Source: Dehalogenimonas formicexedens (lineage in GTDB: Bacteria; Chloroflexota; Dehalococcoidia; Dehalococcoidales; Dehalococcoidaceae). Taken from it: a DNA stretch of 64,000 nucleotides. Each line of letters opens with the position of its first letter. The first letter of the stretch is position 1. A program made the translations under genes and the position numbers. Below are positions 39,025 through 47,926 of this stretch, piece by piece. The DNA lies in assembly GCF_001953175.1 (NCBI RefSeq), contig NZ_CP018258.1, forward strand, positions 1,330,210-1,394,209. The letters are read 5' to 3'. The notes below the pieces were generated by a model. It did not search any database. It was not told where the DNA came from and saw only the letters and a program-made list of their open reading frames with translations.

Positions 39025-39546
39025 ATGGATTGGCGAGATCTGAGCATCGACGGCTACAACCGGATTTTTGAACTCCTCGATCCGGCGTTGCAGGGCATGT
39101 CGCAGACGGAGCTGAATCAACAGCCAAAACCCGACTGCAACAGCCTTGGCTGGACCGTCTGGCATCTGGCCCGGGGTCAGGACGCTCAGATTGCGGACCT
39201 GGCAGGAACCGAACAGCTCTGGATAAAAGACGGCTGGCATGATAAATTCAACCTCCCTCCTGATCCTGAGGATACCGGGTTCGGAGACAGTATAGAGCAA
39301 GTCAGAGCTTTCAAATCACCTTCGGCGTCAGTACTGGAATACTGCCGCGCAGTGGTCGCCGCCTCAAATCGATATCTAAAAACCGTCAATGCGAGTGAAC
39401 TCAACCGTGAACTCGACGAATCCTATCAACCAAGGCCTACCGTTGGAGTCCGCATTGTTTCAATTATGGCTGACGCATTGGTCCATGCCGGTGAAGCCGC
39501 CTATATCCGCGAGCTGATCAAAGGATCCGGGTGGCTGGGTTATTGA
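39025..39546 (+). CDS. DinB-superfamily protein
   Basis: A 173-residue four-helix-bundle-type protein of the DinB/YfiT superfamily. It has the metal-ligand spacing typical of the family: SLGWTVWHLARGQDAQ (His about 48) and a C-terminal DALVHAGEAAYIRELI (His about 154). Members include thiol-dependent S-transferases and proteins of unknown role. It is a single gene between the sensor genes and glgC, with GGGGTG before the ATG. Confidence 0.8.
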   Translation: MDWRDLSIDGYNRIFELLDPALQGMSQTELNQQPKPDCNSLGWTVWHLARGQDAQIADLAGTEQLWIKDGWHDKFNLPPDPEDTGFGDSIEQVRAFKSPSASVLEYCRAVVAASNRYLKTVNASELNRELDESYQPRPTVGVRIVSIMADALVHAGEAAYIRELIKGSGWLGY

Positions 39547-39640
39547 AGGACCTGCGGCCGTGTTGTTTACTTAGGATGAAGCATATACAATATCACAAAC
39601 CGATCCGGTAACAGCGGTCAATGCGCGAAGGTGAGCATCG

Positions 39641-40915
39641 ATGCCCTCCTTAAAGGATATCCTGGCGGTCATTATGGGCGGCGGCCGCGGCACGCGCTTG
39701 CACCCACTTACCGCGTTAAGGGCTAAGCCAGCTATCCCTCTTGCTGGCAAATACCGGCTCATCGACATCCCCATCTCCAACTGCATCAACTCCAGCATTT
39801 TCAGGATCAGCGTACTTACCCAGTTCAATTCGGCTTCTCTCAACCGGCATGTCAGCCAGACCTACCAATTGGACAGGTTCCATGCAGGGTTCATCGAAAT
39901 CCTGGCCGCCGAGCAGACTGCGGTGACCAGCGACTGGTACCAGGGGACGGCTGACGCCCTTCGGAAGCAGCTGATTCAAATCCAGTCCGCCAACCCCACA
40001 GATGTCCTGATACTGGCCGGGGACCACCTGTATCGCATGGATTATTCCAGGATGGTCGAATACCACTGGTCTTCAGGCGCCGATATAACCGTCGGCGTCA
40101 TTCCGATCAACGGAGAGGAAGTCGACCGGTTCGGGGTCTTGAAACGCGGCGCGGATGGCAGGATCATCTCTTTCAAGGAAAAACCCAGGGATGCGGCATC
40201 GCAGGCTGCTATGGTCAGTTATCCTGACCGGACGAACTGTTATCTTGGCTCGATGGGCATCTACGTATTTAAAGCCGGTGTCCTCGCCGACATCCTGACG
40301 AATAAACCGGATTTCGTCGATTTCGGCAAGGATGTCATCCCCTGGGCGGTCGACAATTTGACGGTTTTCAGCTATGAATTCGATGGCTATTGGCGGGATA
40401 TCGGAACCATCCGCTCATTTTACGAGACCAATCTCGAATTGACACGCCAGGACGCCCCGTTCAATTTCTACGACCCTCGCGGACCGATATATACTCACGC
40501 CCGTTTTCTTCCCGGTTCAATTATTGAAGATTCCAGTGTGCATGACGTCCTGCTAGGTGACGGGTGCCTGCTCAAAAGTTCCAGCGTCATCCATTCGGTA
40601 GTCGGCGTCCGCAGCCAGATAAGGCGCGGCAGCGTGATCAGCGACTCCGTGCTGATGGGTGCCGATTGTTACCGGGCTGACAACCACGACCGGCCGATAG
40701 GCATCGGGGAGAAATGCTACATCCAGGGTGCTATTATCGATAAAAACGTCAGTATCGGCGCGGGTAGTGTGATCAAACCCTTCCCGCGCGGCACCAACGA
40801 AGATCACGGTAGTTGGGTCATTCAGGACGGCATTGTCGTCGTGCCGAAAGGTACCGTGTTACCCGAAGGCACCATTATCGAACCCAAGACGATCGCCAGA
40901 CAGCTGACCTTTTAA
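39641..40915 (+). CDS. glgC: Glucose-1-phosphate adenylyltransferase
   Basis: A 424-residue enzyme that makes ADP-glucose from glucose 1-phosphate and ATP for glycogen synthesis. The nucleotide motif is GGGRGTRLHPLTALRAKPAI (about 13-32) followed by GKYRLIDIPISNCINS; the sugar-phosphate region contains SFKEKP; a C-terminal left-handed beta-helix region spans about 300-424. glgA starts 9 nt after its stop, so they form one operon. Confidence 0.96.
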   Translation: MPSLKDILAVIMGGGRGTRLHPLTALRAKPAIPLAGKYRLIDIPISNCINSSIFRISVLTQFNSASLNRHVSQTYQLDRFHAGFIEILAAEQTAVTSDWYQGTADALRKQLIQIQSANPTDVLILAGDHLYRMDYSRMVEYHWSSGADITVGVIPINGEEVDRFGVLKRGADGRIISFKEKPRDAASQAAMVSYPDRTNCYLGSMGIYVFKAGVLADILTNKPDFVDFGKDVIPWAVDNLTVFSYEFDGYWRDIGTIRSFYETNLELTRQDAPFNFYDPRGPIYTHARFLPGSIIEDSSVHDVLLGDGCLLKSSSVIHSVVGVRSQIRRGSVISDSVLMGADCYRADNHDRPIGIGEKCYIQGAIIDKNVSIGAGSVIKPFPRGTNEDHGSWVIQDGIVVVPKGTVLPEGTIIEPKTIARQLTF

Positions 40916-40924
40916 GTCGAATCG

Positions 40925-42400
40925 ATGCCCGACAAAACACTAGGTTCGGACACCTCGAAACCCATCATCACCATGGCTTCCGCCGAGATTGTCCCGTTTG
41001 CCAAAACCGGGGGACTGGCAGACGTCGTCGGCGCCTTGTCTCAAGCACTAGCGTCATCTGGAGCCACGGTTAATCTCATAATGCCGGCGTACCGTAGCGT
41101 CATCAACGGGTCACTCGTCGATCTGAAGCCGGTCAAAAACATCAGCATCCCAATCCGGGGTAAGATCGTCTCCGGCCAGCTTTATAAAAAACGCATCAAT
41201 TCCTCTCTAAGCGCCTATTTTATTCGCGCCGACGAGTATTTCGACCGCGAATGTCTTTACGGCGACGAATCCGGAGACTATCCTGACAACGCTGAGCGTT
41301 TCGCCTTTTTTTCCCGCGCGGTACTTGAAGTCGCCAGGCTCACCAAGACCGAGATCATCCATCTCCACGACTGGCAGGCAGCCCCGGCGGCGGCTTTCCT
41401 CAGGCTCCAACCCGAAAAATACCCGGAATTAGGAAAAACAAAAATCATCCTGACGATCCATAATCTTTCTTACCAGGGCATATTCAGCAGCGACCACTGG
41501 CCGGCCCTCGATCTCGATTGGGGCTACTTTGATCCCGGGCACCTGGAATTCTGGGGTAAGATAAACTACCTGAAATCCGGTATTGCCACCGCCGACCGGA
41601 TTACCACCGTCAGTCCGACTTATGCCAGGGAGATTCAACAGGAAGGCGGAGGTTTCGGTCTGGAAGGGCTGCTGCGGGAACGGTCTAGCCGGCTCACGGG
41701 AATCTTGAATGGAATCGATTATGAGAGCTGGAACCCGGAAAGTGACTCATACATCCAGAAACGTTACTCTGCCTCGGACACCTCGGGGAAAAAGGAATGC
41801 AAACGTTTTCTCCAAGAATGCTATGGCTTGAAGGAGGATCAGGAAGTCCCGGTAGCCTGTATCGTAACCCGCCTCGTGGAAGGCAAGGGGCTGGAATTGA
41901 TAGTGGATGCCGCTCAAGAGATTCTTTCATCGGATATCCAACTCCTCGTGCTCGGCCGGGGCGAAAGCCACTATGAAACCTATTTCAGCGAGCTGGCTAA
42001 GAATCATCCAGGTCAGGTCGGTGTTAAAATCGCTTTCGATGAAGCCAGCGCCCATCAGATGATCGCCGGGGCGGACATTCTACTAATGCCTTCGAAGCGT
42101 GAGCCTTGCGGCCTCACACAAATGTACGCGGTAAGGTATGGCACTATCCCCATCGTCAGGCGAACCGGAGGCCTGGCCGATTCGGTCGAGCCTTATAACG
42201 CTGCTAACGGCAGCGGAACGGGCTTCATTTTCGATAATTTTTCGCCTGAAGACTTCCTTGAGGCGATCAAGCAGGCAACGATTGTTTACAGGCAAAAACC
42301 GGATTGGGAACACCTTGTCCGCCGAGCGATGACAGCCGACCACTCCTGGAACCGCTCTATGCAGCAATACCTCCGGTTGTACCTCGAACTGATAAAATAG
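40925..42400 (+). CDS. glgA: Glycogen synthase (ADP-glucose, GT5)
   Basis: A 491-residue GT5 family glucosyltransferase that elongates alpha-1,4-glucan from ADP-glucose. The N-terminal KTGGLADVVGALSQAL (about 24-39) is the ADP-glucose site. The C-terminal half has VARLVEGKGLE-like text (IVTRLVEGKGLELI), MPSKREPCGLTQMYAVRYG and TGGLADSV. It is coupled to glgC; no branching enzyme or phosphorylase is in the window. Confidence 0.96.
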   Translation: MPDKTLGSDTSKPIITMASAEIVPFAKTGGLADVVGALSQALASSGATVNLIMPAYRSVINGSLVDLKPVKNISIPIRGKIVSGQLYKKRINSSLSAYFIRADEYFDRECLYGDESGDYPDNAERFAFFSRAVLEVARLTKTEIIHLHDWQAAPAAAFLRLQPEKYPELGKTKIILTIHNLSYQGIFSSDHWPALDLDWGYFDPGHLEFWGKINYLKSGIATADRITTVSPTYAREIQQEGGGFGLEGLLRERSSRLTGILNGIDYESWNPESDSYIQKRYSASDTSGKKECKRFLQECYGLKEDQEVPVACIVTRLVEGKGLELIVDAAQEILSSDIQLLVLGRGESHYETYFSELAKNHPGQVGVKIAFDEASAHQMIAGADILLMPSKREPCGLTQMYAVRYGTIPIVRRTGGLADSVEPYNAANGSGTGFIFDNFSPEDFLEAIKQATIVYRQKPDWEHLVRRAMTADHSWNRSMQQYLRLYLELIK

Positions 42401-42425
42401 AAACCTTTCGCCATCGGGTCCCCAA

Positions 42426-43898
42426 TTAAGGCAGCACCCACTTCAGGAATATCGCATTCAGGTCTTTGCCCGAACGCGATTGGAACCATTCTTCGAACGA
42501 GGCCGTATCGACCACTTGCCACCGGAAATTCTCGCAGTAACCCCGCAGACAGTTGTCGAAAATCGGCCCGCCGAGAAAATCGGCGAGCGCTACGAGGAAC
42601 AGCGGGCCCCGCCCGTAAATAATCGAACCGTAAGTGTAGCCCGGATATGACGACACGGGCATCCCGATGGGAATTTCGGCTTTGAGAGTACGGGACCAAA
42701 AACTGTTCCATCCTGATTTGGAGGCATTCCAGCCGTCCTGGCCGTGAATATCGAGGTAGTATAAGCCGGTGACATACTGGGTCAGCGATTCGTCGAGCCA
42801 AGGCTGATCGACCTGATCGTTGCCAATTAAGTTGTAAAACCACTGGTGCCCCGTTTCATGGGCCACCGTTTCCTCCAGAAGACCAAGATTGTCGTACACA
42901 CTCATGCCAATCCCGACGATGCCGGGGTATTCCATTCCGATGCCGCCTCCGGAAAGAGCCAGCGGGACGATATCGAACTCGGTGTAGGGGTAAATACCGA
43001 AGCGGTTATTGAAGACACGTATGGCGTCAACGGCGGTCGATAATGCCCTGTCGGCTCCGTTCTGCTTTCCCTGAAGATAATAGCTGTTAACTGTAGTTTC
43101 ACCGACTGTCGTACTCTTCAGGGCTAACTGGTTACTTGCTACAAGGTAGAAATCCCGCGCGGGACCATCGGCAAAAGTAATTGTCTGATTATTCTCCTGT
43201 TGACTTCGCGCAATTTCCACCCCTGATGCCACAATGGTTGTATTTGATGGCGCCGTAACGTTCACCTGAAAAAAAGCGGCATCGTTGTAGGTTTTGTCTC
43301 CGTCGGGATCCGTCGCTTCGATGTGCCAGCCGTTTTCATCGTAGACCGGGATGATCGGGAAGAAAGAATCCAAAGCCAGGACGCCGTTGAAGTAACCAAG
43401 AAGTCCAAAATTCTGTTCGGTAGTCAAAGGCAGCGTCAGGCTAAAATCCAGGCTGATTGTAATCCCGTCTCCTGGTTTCAACGCCGCTGGAAGAGTTACT
43501 TTAAGAGCCGATGAACTTGAAGTTGTCTCGAAACTTGCCGGTTTTCCATCGACAGAAACGACTGAAACGACTTCCTGCCCGCCTGATTCGTTCGAAAACA
43601 ATCGGAAATACACCGATGGCAACTCAACCGTTTCCCGGTTAATGTAGCGCACCTCTTGGTGGCCGTTGACTGTTCCGAAATTTGGGGAAATGCTCACATC
43701 CAAATGGTAAACTGTTGCTTCTGACATCGTCGCGAGAGTGGCATGTTCGCCCTGGATAAGGTTGGCCTCGTAAACACTCAGGTCATTCCAGTTGACTTCC
43801 GTTGGAGTCGTCTTCGCCGGGGAAATACATCCGCAAGCCGTGATGACAAGCATCACGCCGGCTACAATCGGTTTACTGAAGTTCTTAAATGTGCTCAC
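42426..43898 (-). CDS. M1-family metallopeptidase lipoprotein
   Basis: A 490-residue zinc aminopeptidase-type protein exported as a lipoprotein (signal ending in VITAC, Cys about 22). The catalytic zinc motif is HETGHQW followed by the third ligand in WLDESLTQY (HExxH-18-E pattern), at about residues 345-375. The exopeptidase GAMEN-like loop reads GGGIGMEYPG. It converges with glgA, with 25 nt between stops. It probably degrades peptides outside the cytoplasmic membrane. Confidence 0.9.
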   Translation of the reverse strand: MSTFKNFSKPIVAGVMLVITACGCISPAKTTPTEVNWNDLSVYEANLIQGEHATLATMSEATVYHLDVSISPNFGTVNGHQEVRYINRETVELPSVYFRLFSNESGGQEVVSVVSVDGKPASFETTSSSSALKVTLPAALKPGDGITISLDFSLTLPLTTEQNFGLLGYFNGVLALDSFFPIIPVYDENGWHIEATDPDGDKTYNDAAFFQVNVTAPSNTTIVASGVEIARSQQENNQTITFADGPARDFYLVASNQLALKSTTVGETTVNSYYLQGKQNGADRALSTAVDAIRVFNNRFGIYPYTEFDIVPLALSGGGIGMEYPGIVGIGMSVYDNLGLLEETVAHETGHQWFYNLIGNDQVDQPWLDESLTQYVTGLYYLDIHGQDGWNASKSGWNSFWSRTLKAEIPIGMPVSSYPGYTYGSIIYGRGPLFLVALADFLGGPIFDNCLRGYCENFRWQVVDTASFEEWFQSRSGKDLNAIFLKWVLP

Positions 43899-44003
43899 TA
43901 TTATATTTTAGACTATCGGAGAATCAACCTGAATCACCAGTTTGACACGATTTGTGTTTGCAGAAAACCAGGCTGATATGCTATATTTCGGTTCTGTCCC
44001 CGT

Positions 44004-44079
44004 GGGGCCGTAGTTCACTTGGGAGAACGTTTGACTGGCAGTCAAAAGGTAGAGGGTTCGATCCCCTCCGGCTCCACCA
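44004..44079 (+). tRNA. tRNA-Ala (anticodon GGC)
   Basis: A 76-nt cloverleaf. The acceptor GGGGCCG pairs with CGGCTCC, the discriminator is A and CCA is encoded. The anticodon stem is TTTGA/TCAAA around loop CTGGCAG, giving anticodon GGC, which reads GCC/GCU alanine codons. The T loop is TTCGATC. Confidence 0.93.
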
Positions 44080-44116
44080 CCACTTTTCACTCAAGTCTAG
44101 ATCCCTCTTTACTATC

Positions 44117-44172
44117 CGGAGAACGTCCCGACAGCGTCGGGAAGGTAGAGGGTTCGATTCTCGGCTCCACCA
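44117..44172 (+). pseudogene. Decayed copy of the tRNA-Ala 3' part
   Basis: It begins GGAGAACG (as in the D arm of the adjacent tRNA) and ends with AAGGTAGAGGGTTCGATT and CGGCTCCACCA, matching the real tRNA 37 nt upstream. The acceptor 5' strand is missing, the T stem lacks two bases, and the anticodon loop has been lost: CCCGAC pairs with GTCGGG around only AGC. It cannot form a functional tRNA. Confidence 0.75.
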
Positions 44173-44468
44173 ATTTTCCGTCTCACGATCGACTTTATTT
44201 TTGATTTGTTTTTGCTTCACTAAAAAGCTTTTATTTCGAAACGAATCGGTCTAAATTAGCTTTGCCGCAAACCTGCGATTCGTTTTTGAAACCGAACCCT
44301 CCGAGGTTCAGTCCAGCAAGAAACGATTCATCCGCTGAAATGTGCAGATACATTTGTGCTATTTTTGTTCACTCGGTATTATAGCACACTGGTTCTCTAA
44401 GGTAGTCAAGCGTCTCGTGTCGTTTTTGGCTTGTTATTTTATTATGTTAAGTCTCAAATGAATATAAA
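44173..44468. other. AT-rich noncoding stretch
   Basis: About 300 nt between the decayed tRNA and the oxidase terminator, distinctly richer in A and T than the flanking genes. It contains several T-runs and TATTATAG (about 44387-44394) but no credible open frame, RNA gene or repeat. Confidence 0.6.
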
Positions 44469-44494
44469 GAGGAGGCTAATAACTTAGCCTCCTC
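44469..44494 (-). terminator. Intrinsic terminator after the multicopper oxidase gene
   Basis: An 11-bp perfect stem GAGGAGGCTAA / TTAGCCTCCTC with a 4-nt loop, followed on the minus strand by TTTATATT. It lies 26 nt beyond the stop of the gene at 44521-46938. Confidence 0.8.
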
Positions 44495-44520
44495 GAAGAG
44501 CCGATACTCCTGACTAATTA

Positions 44521-46938
44521 TTAGTAGTCAATGCCCATCTTGAATTTCCTCGCGGCGAGAGGAGTCCTGGGATCCGGGACGACGGCATCCGGTCTCATCA
44601 TCTCGTTGTCTTCATGGTCCACGATATGACAATGCCAAACGTAATCGTAGATCGCCCCGGAACGGCCGGGAATGGCATCGTTCGGGATAAAGTCATAACG
44701 CAACGAAGCTGCGTTGCTATTGTTCTTGATTCCCAGGTCCGTGGCCGCCCACCTTACCACAAACCGGGTGACGTAACCCGGGAGAGCCAGAACCGTGTCC
44801 TTCCACCCGGCTTCATTCGGTTTAGGAGGCAAAACGTCACCGTCCAAGAAAGGTGAAACATCCGGGTTTCCACCGTATTTGTTTCCGGAAGCAGTTGATG
44901 GTCCATAGCTCAATGGCGGCCCGTAGGCGGGAATAAATTCACTTCCGGGGAACGATCCGTTGTATACCGCCTGGTAACCGTCCGGAGCCCCGTCCCCCAG
45001 GTAGAAGCTCTGCCGGTTCATCAACTGGAATTGCGCCAGATGAGTGTGAATGGGATGGGCATCCATAGTCGTATTGACGATTTCCCAGATTTCAGTATCG
45101 CCCTCTTTAGGCAACTCGGTAAGCCAGTTGCCGACGCCGTCCGCAACTCCGCCATTGACTGGAATCAAAGGCGGACGCATCATCTCATTCGGGTCTGAGT
45201 CGCTCGGCCGTAATCCCATCCATTTAGAGTTGTTAACCAGCACTTCGGCAGGGCCACCGGCGAAAAACTTGCCGTCGAGATTAACACCGTCGGGCTCGTA
45301 CTTTGCAATCTCCACCAGCACCAGGGACCTAGTGAGATCAGCAACAACACCTTTGGCAAGGGTCCCGGCCGCAGGATCAACCAATCTTACGATGGCGTCT
45401 TTTTTACTCCTGATCGAAGCGCCAGCGACCGACGGATCGAAGCTCGTGTCCACTAAGGACGCTCCGCTCACAACCACAAACTGCATGACCCTGCCAGTCG
45501 TGGATGGAACAGCCTGATCATTCAGGTCGCCACCGAACGGAGAATCCGGTCCGAGATTGTTAAGGACCAATTTGGTTCCGTCGGAGAGCCCGGCAAAATC
45601 GATAATGAATTCCGCGCGTTCACCTGGCATGACCATGAGTTCGGTCAAACGGACGGGTTTGTCCAGATATCCCTGATCAGTGCCGATCTGCCAGATGACA
45701 GGGTGAGCCGAATTTACGGTAGCCGCGGTATCCTGGAAGGTCAAGCGGTAAGTCCGTGCGTTTGACCCGTTGATCAGGAAAAAGCGATACCGCTGAGCCT
45801 TAACTTCCAGGTAGGGCCAAACCTTCCCGTTGACGGCGATGGTATTGCCGAAAAATTCAGGCGACCAGTACAGGTGATCAGGAGTCGGGCTGGGATTGTC
45901 CGGATCATCCGGCCCGCCGGTGAAGTACAACTGACCATCCGTATCGAATTTCCGGTCCTGGATGACGAGCGGAACGAGGGTATCATCCGACGGGTTTGGA
46001 CCTAATGCGCCGCCTCTTAAACCTGTCGCATTTAGACCCGGGGGAAGGGACAAGTTGGGATCGATGAGCGCATAAGCGCCAGCCAAGCCGCAATAGACGT
46101 TAAGGCGGGTAGCTCCAAGGGTGTGATCATGGAACCACAAAGGCGCGGCCTCTTGAACATTAGGGTATCGATAGATGCAATAGTTTTTAGCAGAATTCCC
46201 ATCCTTGGAATAAAATGCTTTGCCGACCTTACTGCCATCGCTAACAAACCACGACTCGGGACCTCCGTCGATCGCCGCGGGATCCTCAGCACCATGTAGA
46301 TGCACTGCCGCGGGTATGGGACCGGAGTAATGAGCCGGGTTGCCAATGAACTTCGGGTCGGGAGTGTCATACTCGACATACCTCGGGACCCCGTTGGGGT
46401 TGGCCCAGTGAAGACTCTGGTCTATTGAGTAGGTATAGGCCTGAATTTGGGTTGAATCTGTGGTGCCCAGGTTGTTCGTAAATTTGAATTCGGTCGGTTT
46501 TCCACGGGTTGCCACTAAGACCGGCCCCGTGTAAGTTTCACGCGTTGGGCCCTTGTCCGTGCCGGCGGACAAATATCCCCAGACCCAGGTGCCGTCATAG
46601 TTACCGCCTGACGCAGGCGCGAAAGAGTCAGGCAGCATCCTGGCTCTAAATTCCTCCATGCTGATCCCAATCTGGGATGCACCGGCCACGATAGTCTGGA
46701 TCGGTCCGCCTGCCACACTCAGCAGGGGCAATGGTTGAGCGAATTGCTCGATTGTCGTTGAATCTTCGAGAGGCGTTTGAGGCGTAAAAGAAGCATCGGT
46801 CAGATTTGCTGCGTGGACCCGCTTAGAATCGACCAACTGAAGACCAGTAGCTGCTATCGTTCCAAGAGCAGCCCCGGCAAGCCCGGTTGCCTTAATGAAA
46901 CTCCGACGCGTCATCCGTGTAAAATTGAACTTTTCCAT
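44521..46938 (-). CDS. Tat-exported multicopper oxidase (CotA/bilirubin-oxidase-like)
   Basis: An 805-residue oxidase. The N-terminal twin-arginine signal TRRSFIKATGLAGAALG points to folded export. Copper motifs are all present: HLHG (213-216), HDH (270-272) in PLWFHDHTLGATR, HPIHTHLAQFQL, and the T1/T2/T3 site HCHIVDHEDNEMM (769-781; T1 ligands Cys770, His775, Met780). The family couples substrate oxidation to reduction of O2 to water, which is unexpected in a presumed strict anaerobe. It is monocistronic: a GGAG site precedes the ATG and a terminator follows. AT-rich DNA on both sides suggests acquisition. Confidence 0.93.
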   Translation of the reverse strand: MEKFNFTRMTRRSFIKATGLAGAALGTIAATGLQLVDSKRVHAANLTDASFTPQTPLEDSTTIEQFAQPLPLLSVAGGPIQTIVAGASQIGISMEEFRARMLPDSFAPASGGNYDGTWVWGYLSAGTDKGPTRETYTGPVLVATRGKPTEFKFTNNLGTTDSTQIQAYTYSIDQSLHWANPNGVPRYVEYDTPDPKFIGNPAHYSGPIPAAVHLHGAEDPAAIDGGPESWFVSDGSKVGKAFYSKDGNSAKNYCIYRYPNVQEAAPLWFHDHTLGATRLNVYCGLAGAYALIDPNLSLPPGLNATGLRGGALGPNPSDDTLVPLVIQDRKFDTDGQLYFTGGPDDPDNPSPTPDHLYWSPEFFGNTIAVNGKVWPYLEVKAQRYRFFLINGSNARTYRLTFQDTAATVNSAHPVIWQIGTDQGYLDKPVRLTELMVMPGERAEFIIDFAGLSDGTKLVLNNLGPDSPFGGDLNDQAVPSTTGRVMQFVVVSGASLVDTSFDPSVAGASIRSKKDAIVRLVDPAAGTLAKGVVADLTRSLVLVEIAKYEPDGVNLDGKFFAGGPAEVLVNNSKWMGLRPSDSDPNEMMRPPLIPVNGGVADGVGNWLTELPKEGDTEIWEIVNTTMDAHPIHTHLAQFQLMNRQSFYLGDGAPDGYQAVYNGSFPGSEFIPAYGPPLSYGPSTASGNKYGGNPDVSPFLDGDVLPPKPNEAGWKDTVLALPGYVTRFVVRWAATDLGIKNNSNAASLRYDFIPNDAIPGRSGAIYDYVWHCHIVDHEDNEMMRPDAVVPDPRTPLAARKFKMGIDY

Positions 46939-46965
46939 TTCATCTCTCCTTTCAAAACTATATAT

Positions 46966-47075
46966 GGTATCGCCACCATGAAAATAAAAACTTCGACAAC
47001 CTCCTCAAAATCTCCACAATCAGTTCTAGAACTATTATGTGGGGAAACTGGTCATTTTGATATAGGTATCGCCAC
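46966..47075. repeat. Pair of 11-bp direct repeats upstream of the oxidase gene
   Basis: GGTATCGCCAC occurs at 46966-46976 and again at 47065-47075 (99 bp apart), each preceded by an ATAT/TATA run. The first copy lies about 30-40 nt upstream of the oxidase start codon on the minus strand. The whole gap 46939-47239 is AT-rich and otherwise holds no gene I can support. The repeats could be operator sites. Confidence 0.5.
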
Positions 47076-47239
47076 GTATTTTTACGTGATAAAATACTTA
47101 ATTTCTTCACACTTAAACTCAGTTTAGTATGCAAAATTATTGTAACGTTGCCGAATGCCCTAAAAGTACAAATATATCGAATTTCTTGCCCCTCACCCGC
47201 CCCGCCCGTATAATGCTGCTATTCAACCGAGGAGAATCT

Positions 47240-47908
47240 ATGGCCGAAACATCCCAGGAGATCAAAACACCCGCCTACTACAGCGTCGCCTACTGGCGCA
47301 AATGGGCCGGACTTTACGACCGGACGACAAAACTGGCTTTTCTTCCCTTCGGCGGCGAAAAGAGATTCCGCCGCAAGTTCGTCGCCGGAGCCCACCTGAA
47401 GGACACGGACCAGGTGCTGGACATCTGCTGCGGGACCGGCTCTACCACCGCGATCATCGCGGAGGAGGTAAATCAAGGTAAAATCATCGGTGTCGATCTT
47501 TCGCCGGATATGCTGGCTGTCGCCCGGAAGAAAGTGCCGGCTCAGTGGGTCGGTTTCGAACGTGCCAGCGTCGATGCCCTGCCTTTCGGCGATAATTCAT
47601 TCGATGCGGTGCTGTGCACATACGGCCTTCACGAGATCCCCAGAGCCATCCGCGCCGGTGCTTTGAAGGAGGTTTTCCGCGTCCTCAGGCCGGGTGGCAA
47701 GTTCATGACCATGGATTACAACCTGCCCCACCGGTTCCCGGCCCGCCAGGCCGTTTCCGCTTTTGTCCGAATTTTCGAACATGACGTTGCGTACCAGATG
47801 ATGAGGGGCAGCCTGGCAGGAGAGGTCGAAGAATCAGGCCTGCGGGTGCTCCGCAAAAAAGAGGCGCTGGGGGGGATGTTCCAGATCATCGAGAGTGTTA
47901 AGGATTAG
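47240..47908 (+). CDS. Class I SAM-dependent methyltransferase (UbiE/MenG-like)
   Basis: About 222 residues from the ATG at 47240, which has GAGGAG 6 nt upstream and a TATAAT at about 47209. The SAM site is VLDICCGTGSTTAIIAEE (about 60-77), followed by GVDLSPDMLAVARKK, the acidic SVDALPFGDNSFDAVLCTYG and FRVLRPGGKF. The overall pattern resembles the UbiE/MenG group, which methylates quinone precursors, but the evidence does not fix the substrate. nadA follows 18 nt later. Confidence 0.88.
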   Translation: MAETSQEIKTPAYYSVAYWRKWAGLYDRTTKLAFLPFGGEKRFRRKFVAGAHLKDTDQVLDICCGTGSTTAIIAEEVNQGKIIGVDLSPDMLAVARKKVPAQWVGFERASVDALPFGDNSFDAVLCTYGLHEIPRAIRAGALKEVFRVLRPGGKFMTMDYNLPHRFPARQAVSAFVRIFEHDVAYQMMRGSLAGEVEESGLRVLRKKEALGGMFQIIESVKD

Positions 47909-47926
47909 CAGGCAACGAGGTTTCCG

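Noticed and set aside
44117-44172. A second functional tRNA gene
   Set aside because: It lacks the 5' acceptor strand and a 7-base anticodon loop, and the T stem is incomplete.
46777-47127. Plus-strand frame of 116 codons across the start of the oxidase gene
   Set aside because: The first two thirds are antisense to the oxidase signal region. The remainder lies in AT-rich DNA and looks like chance text without a ribosome-binding site.
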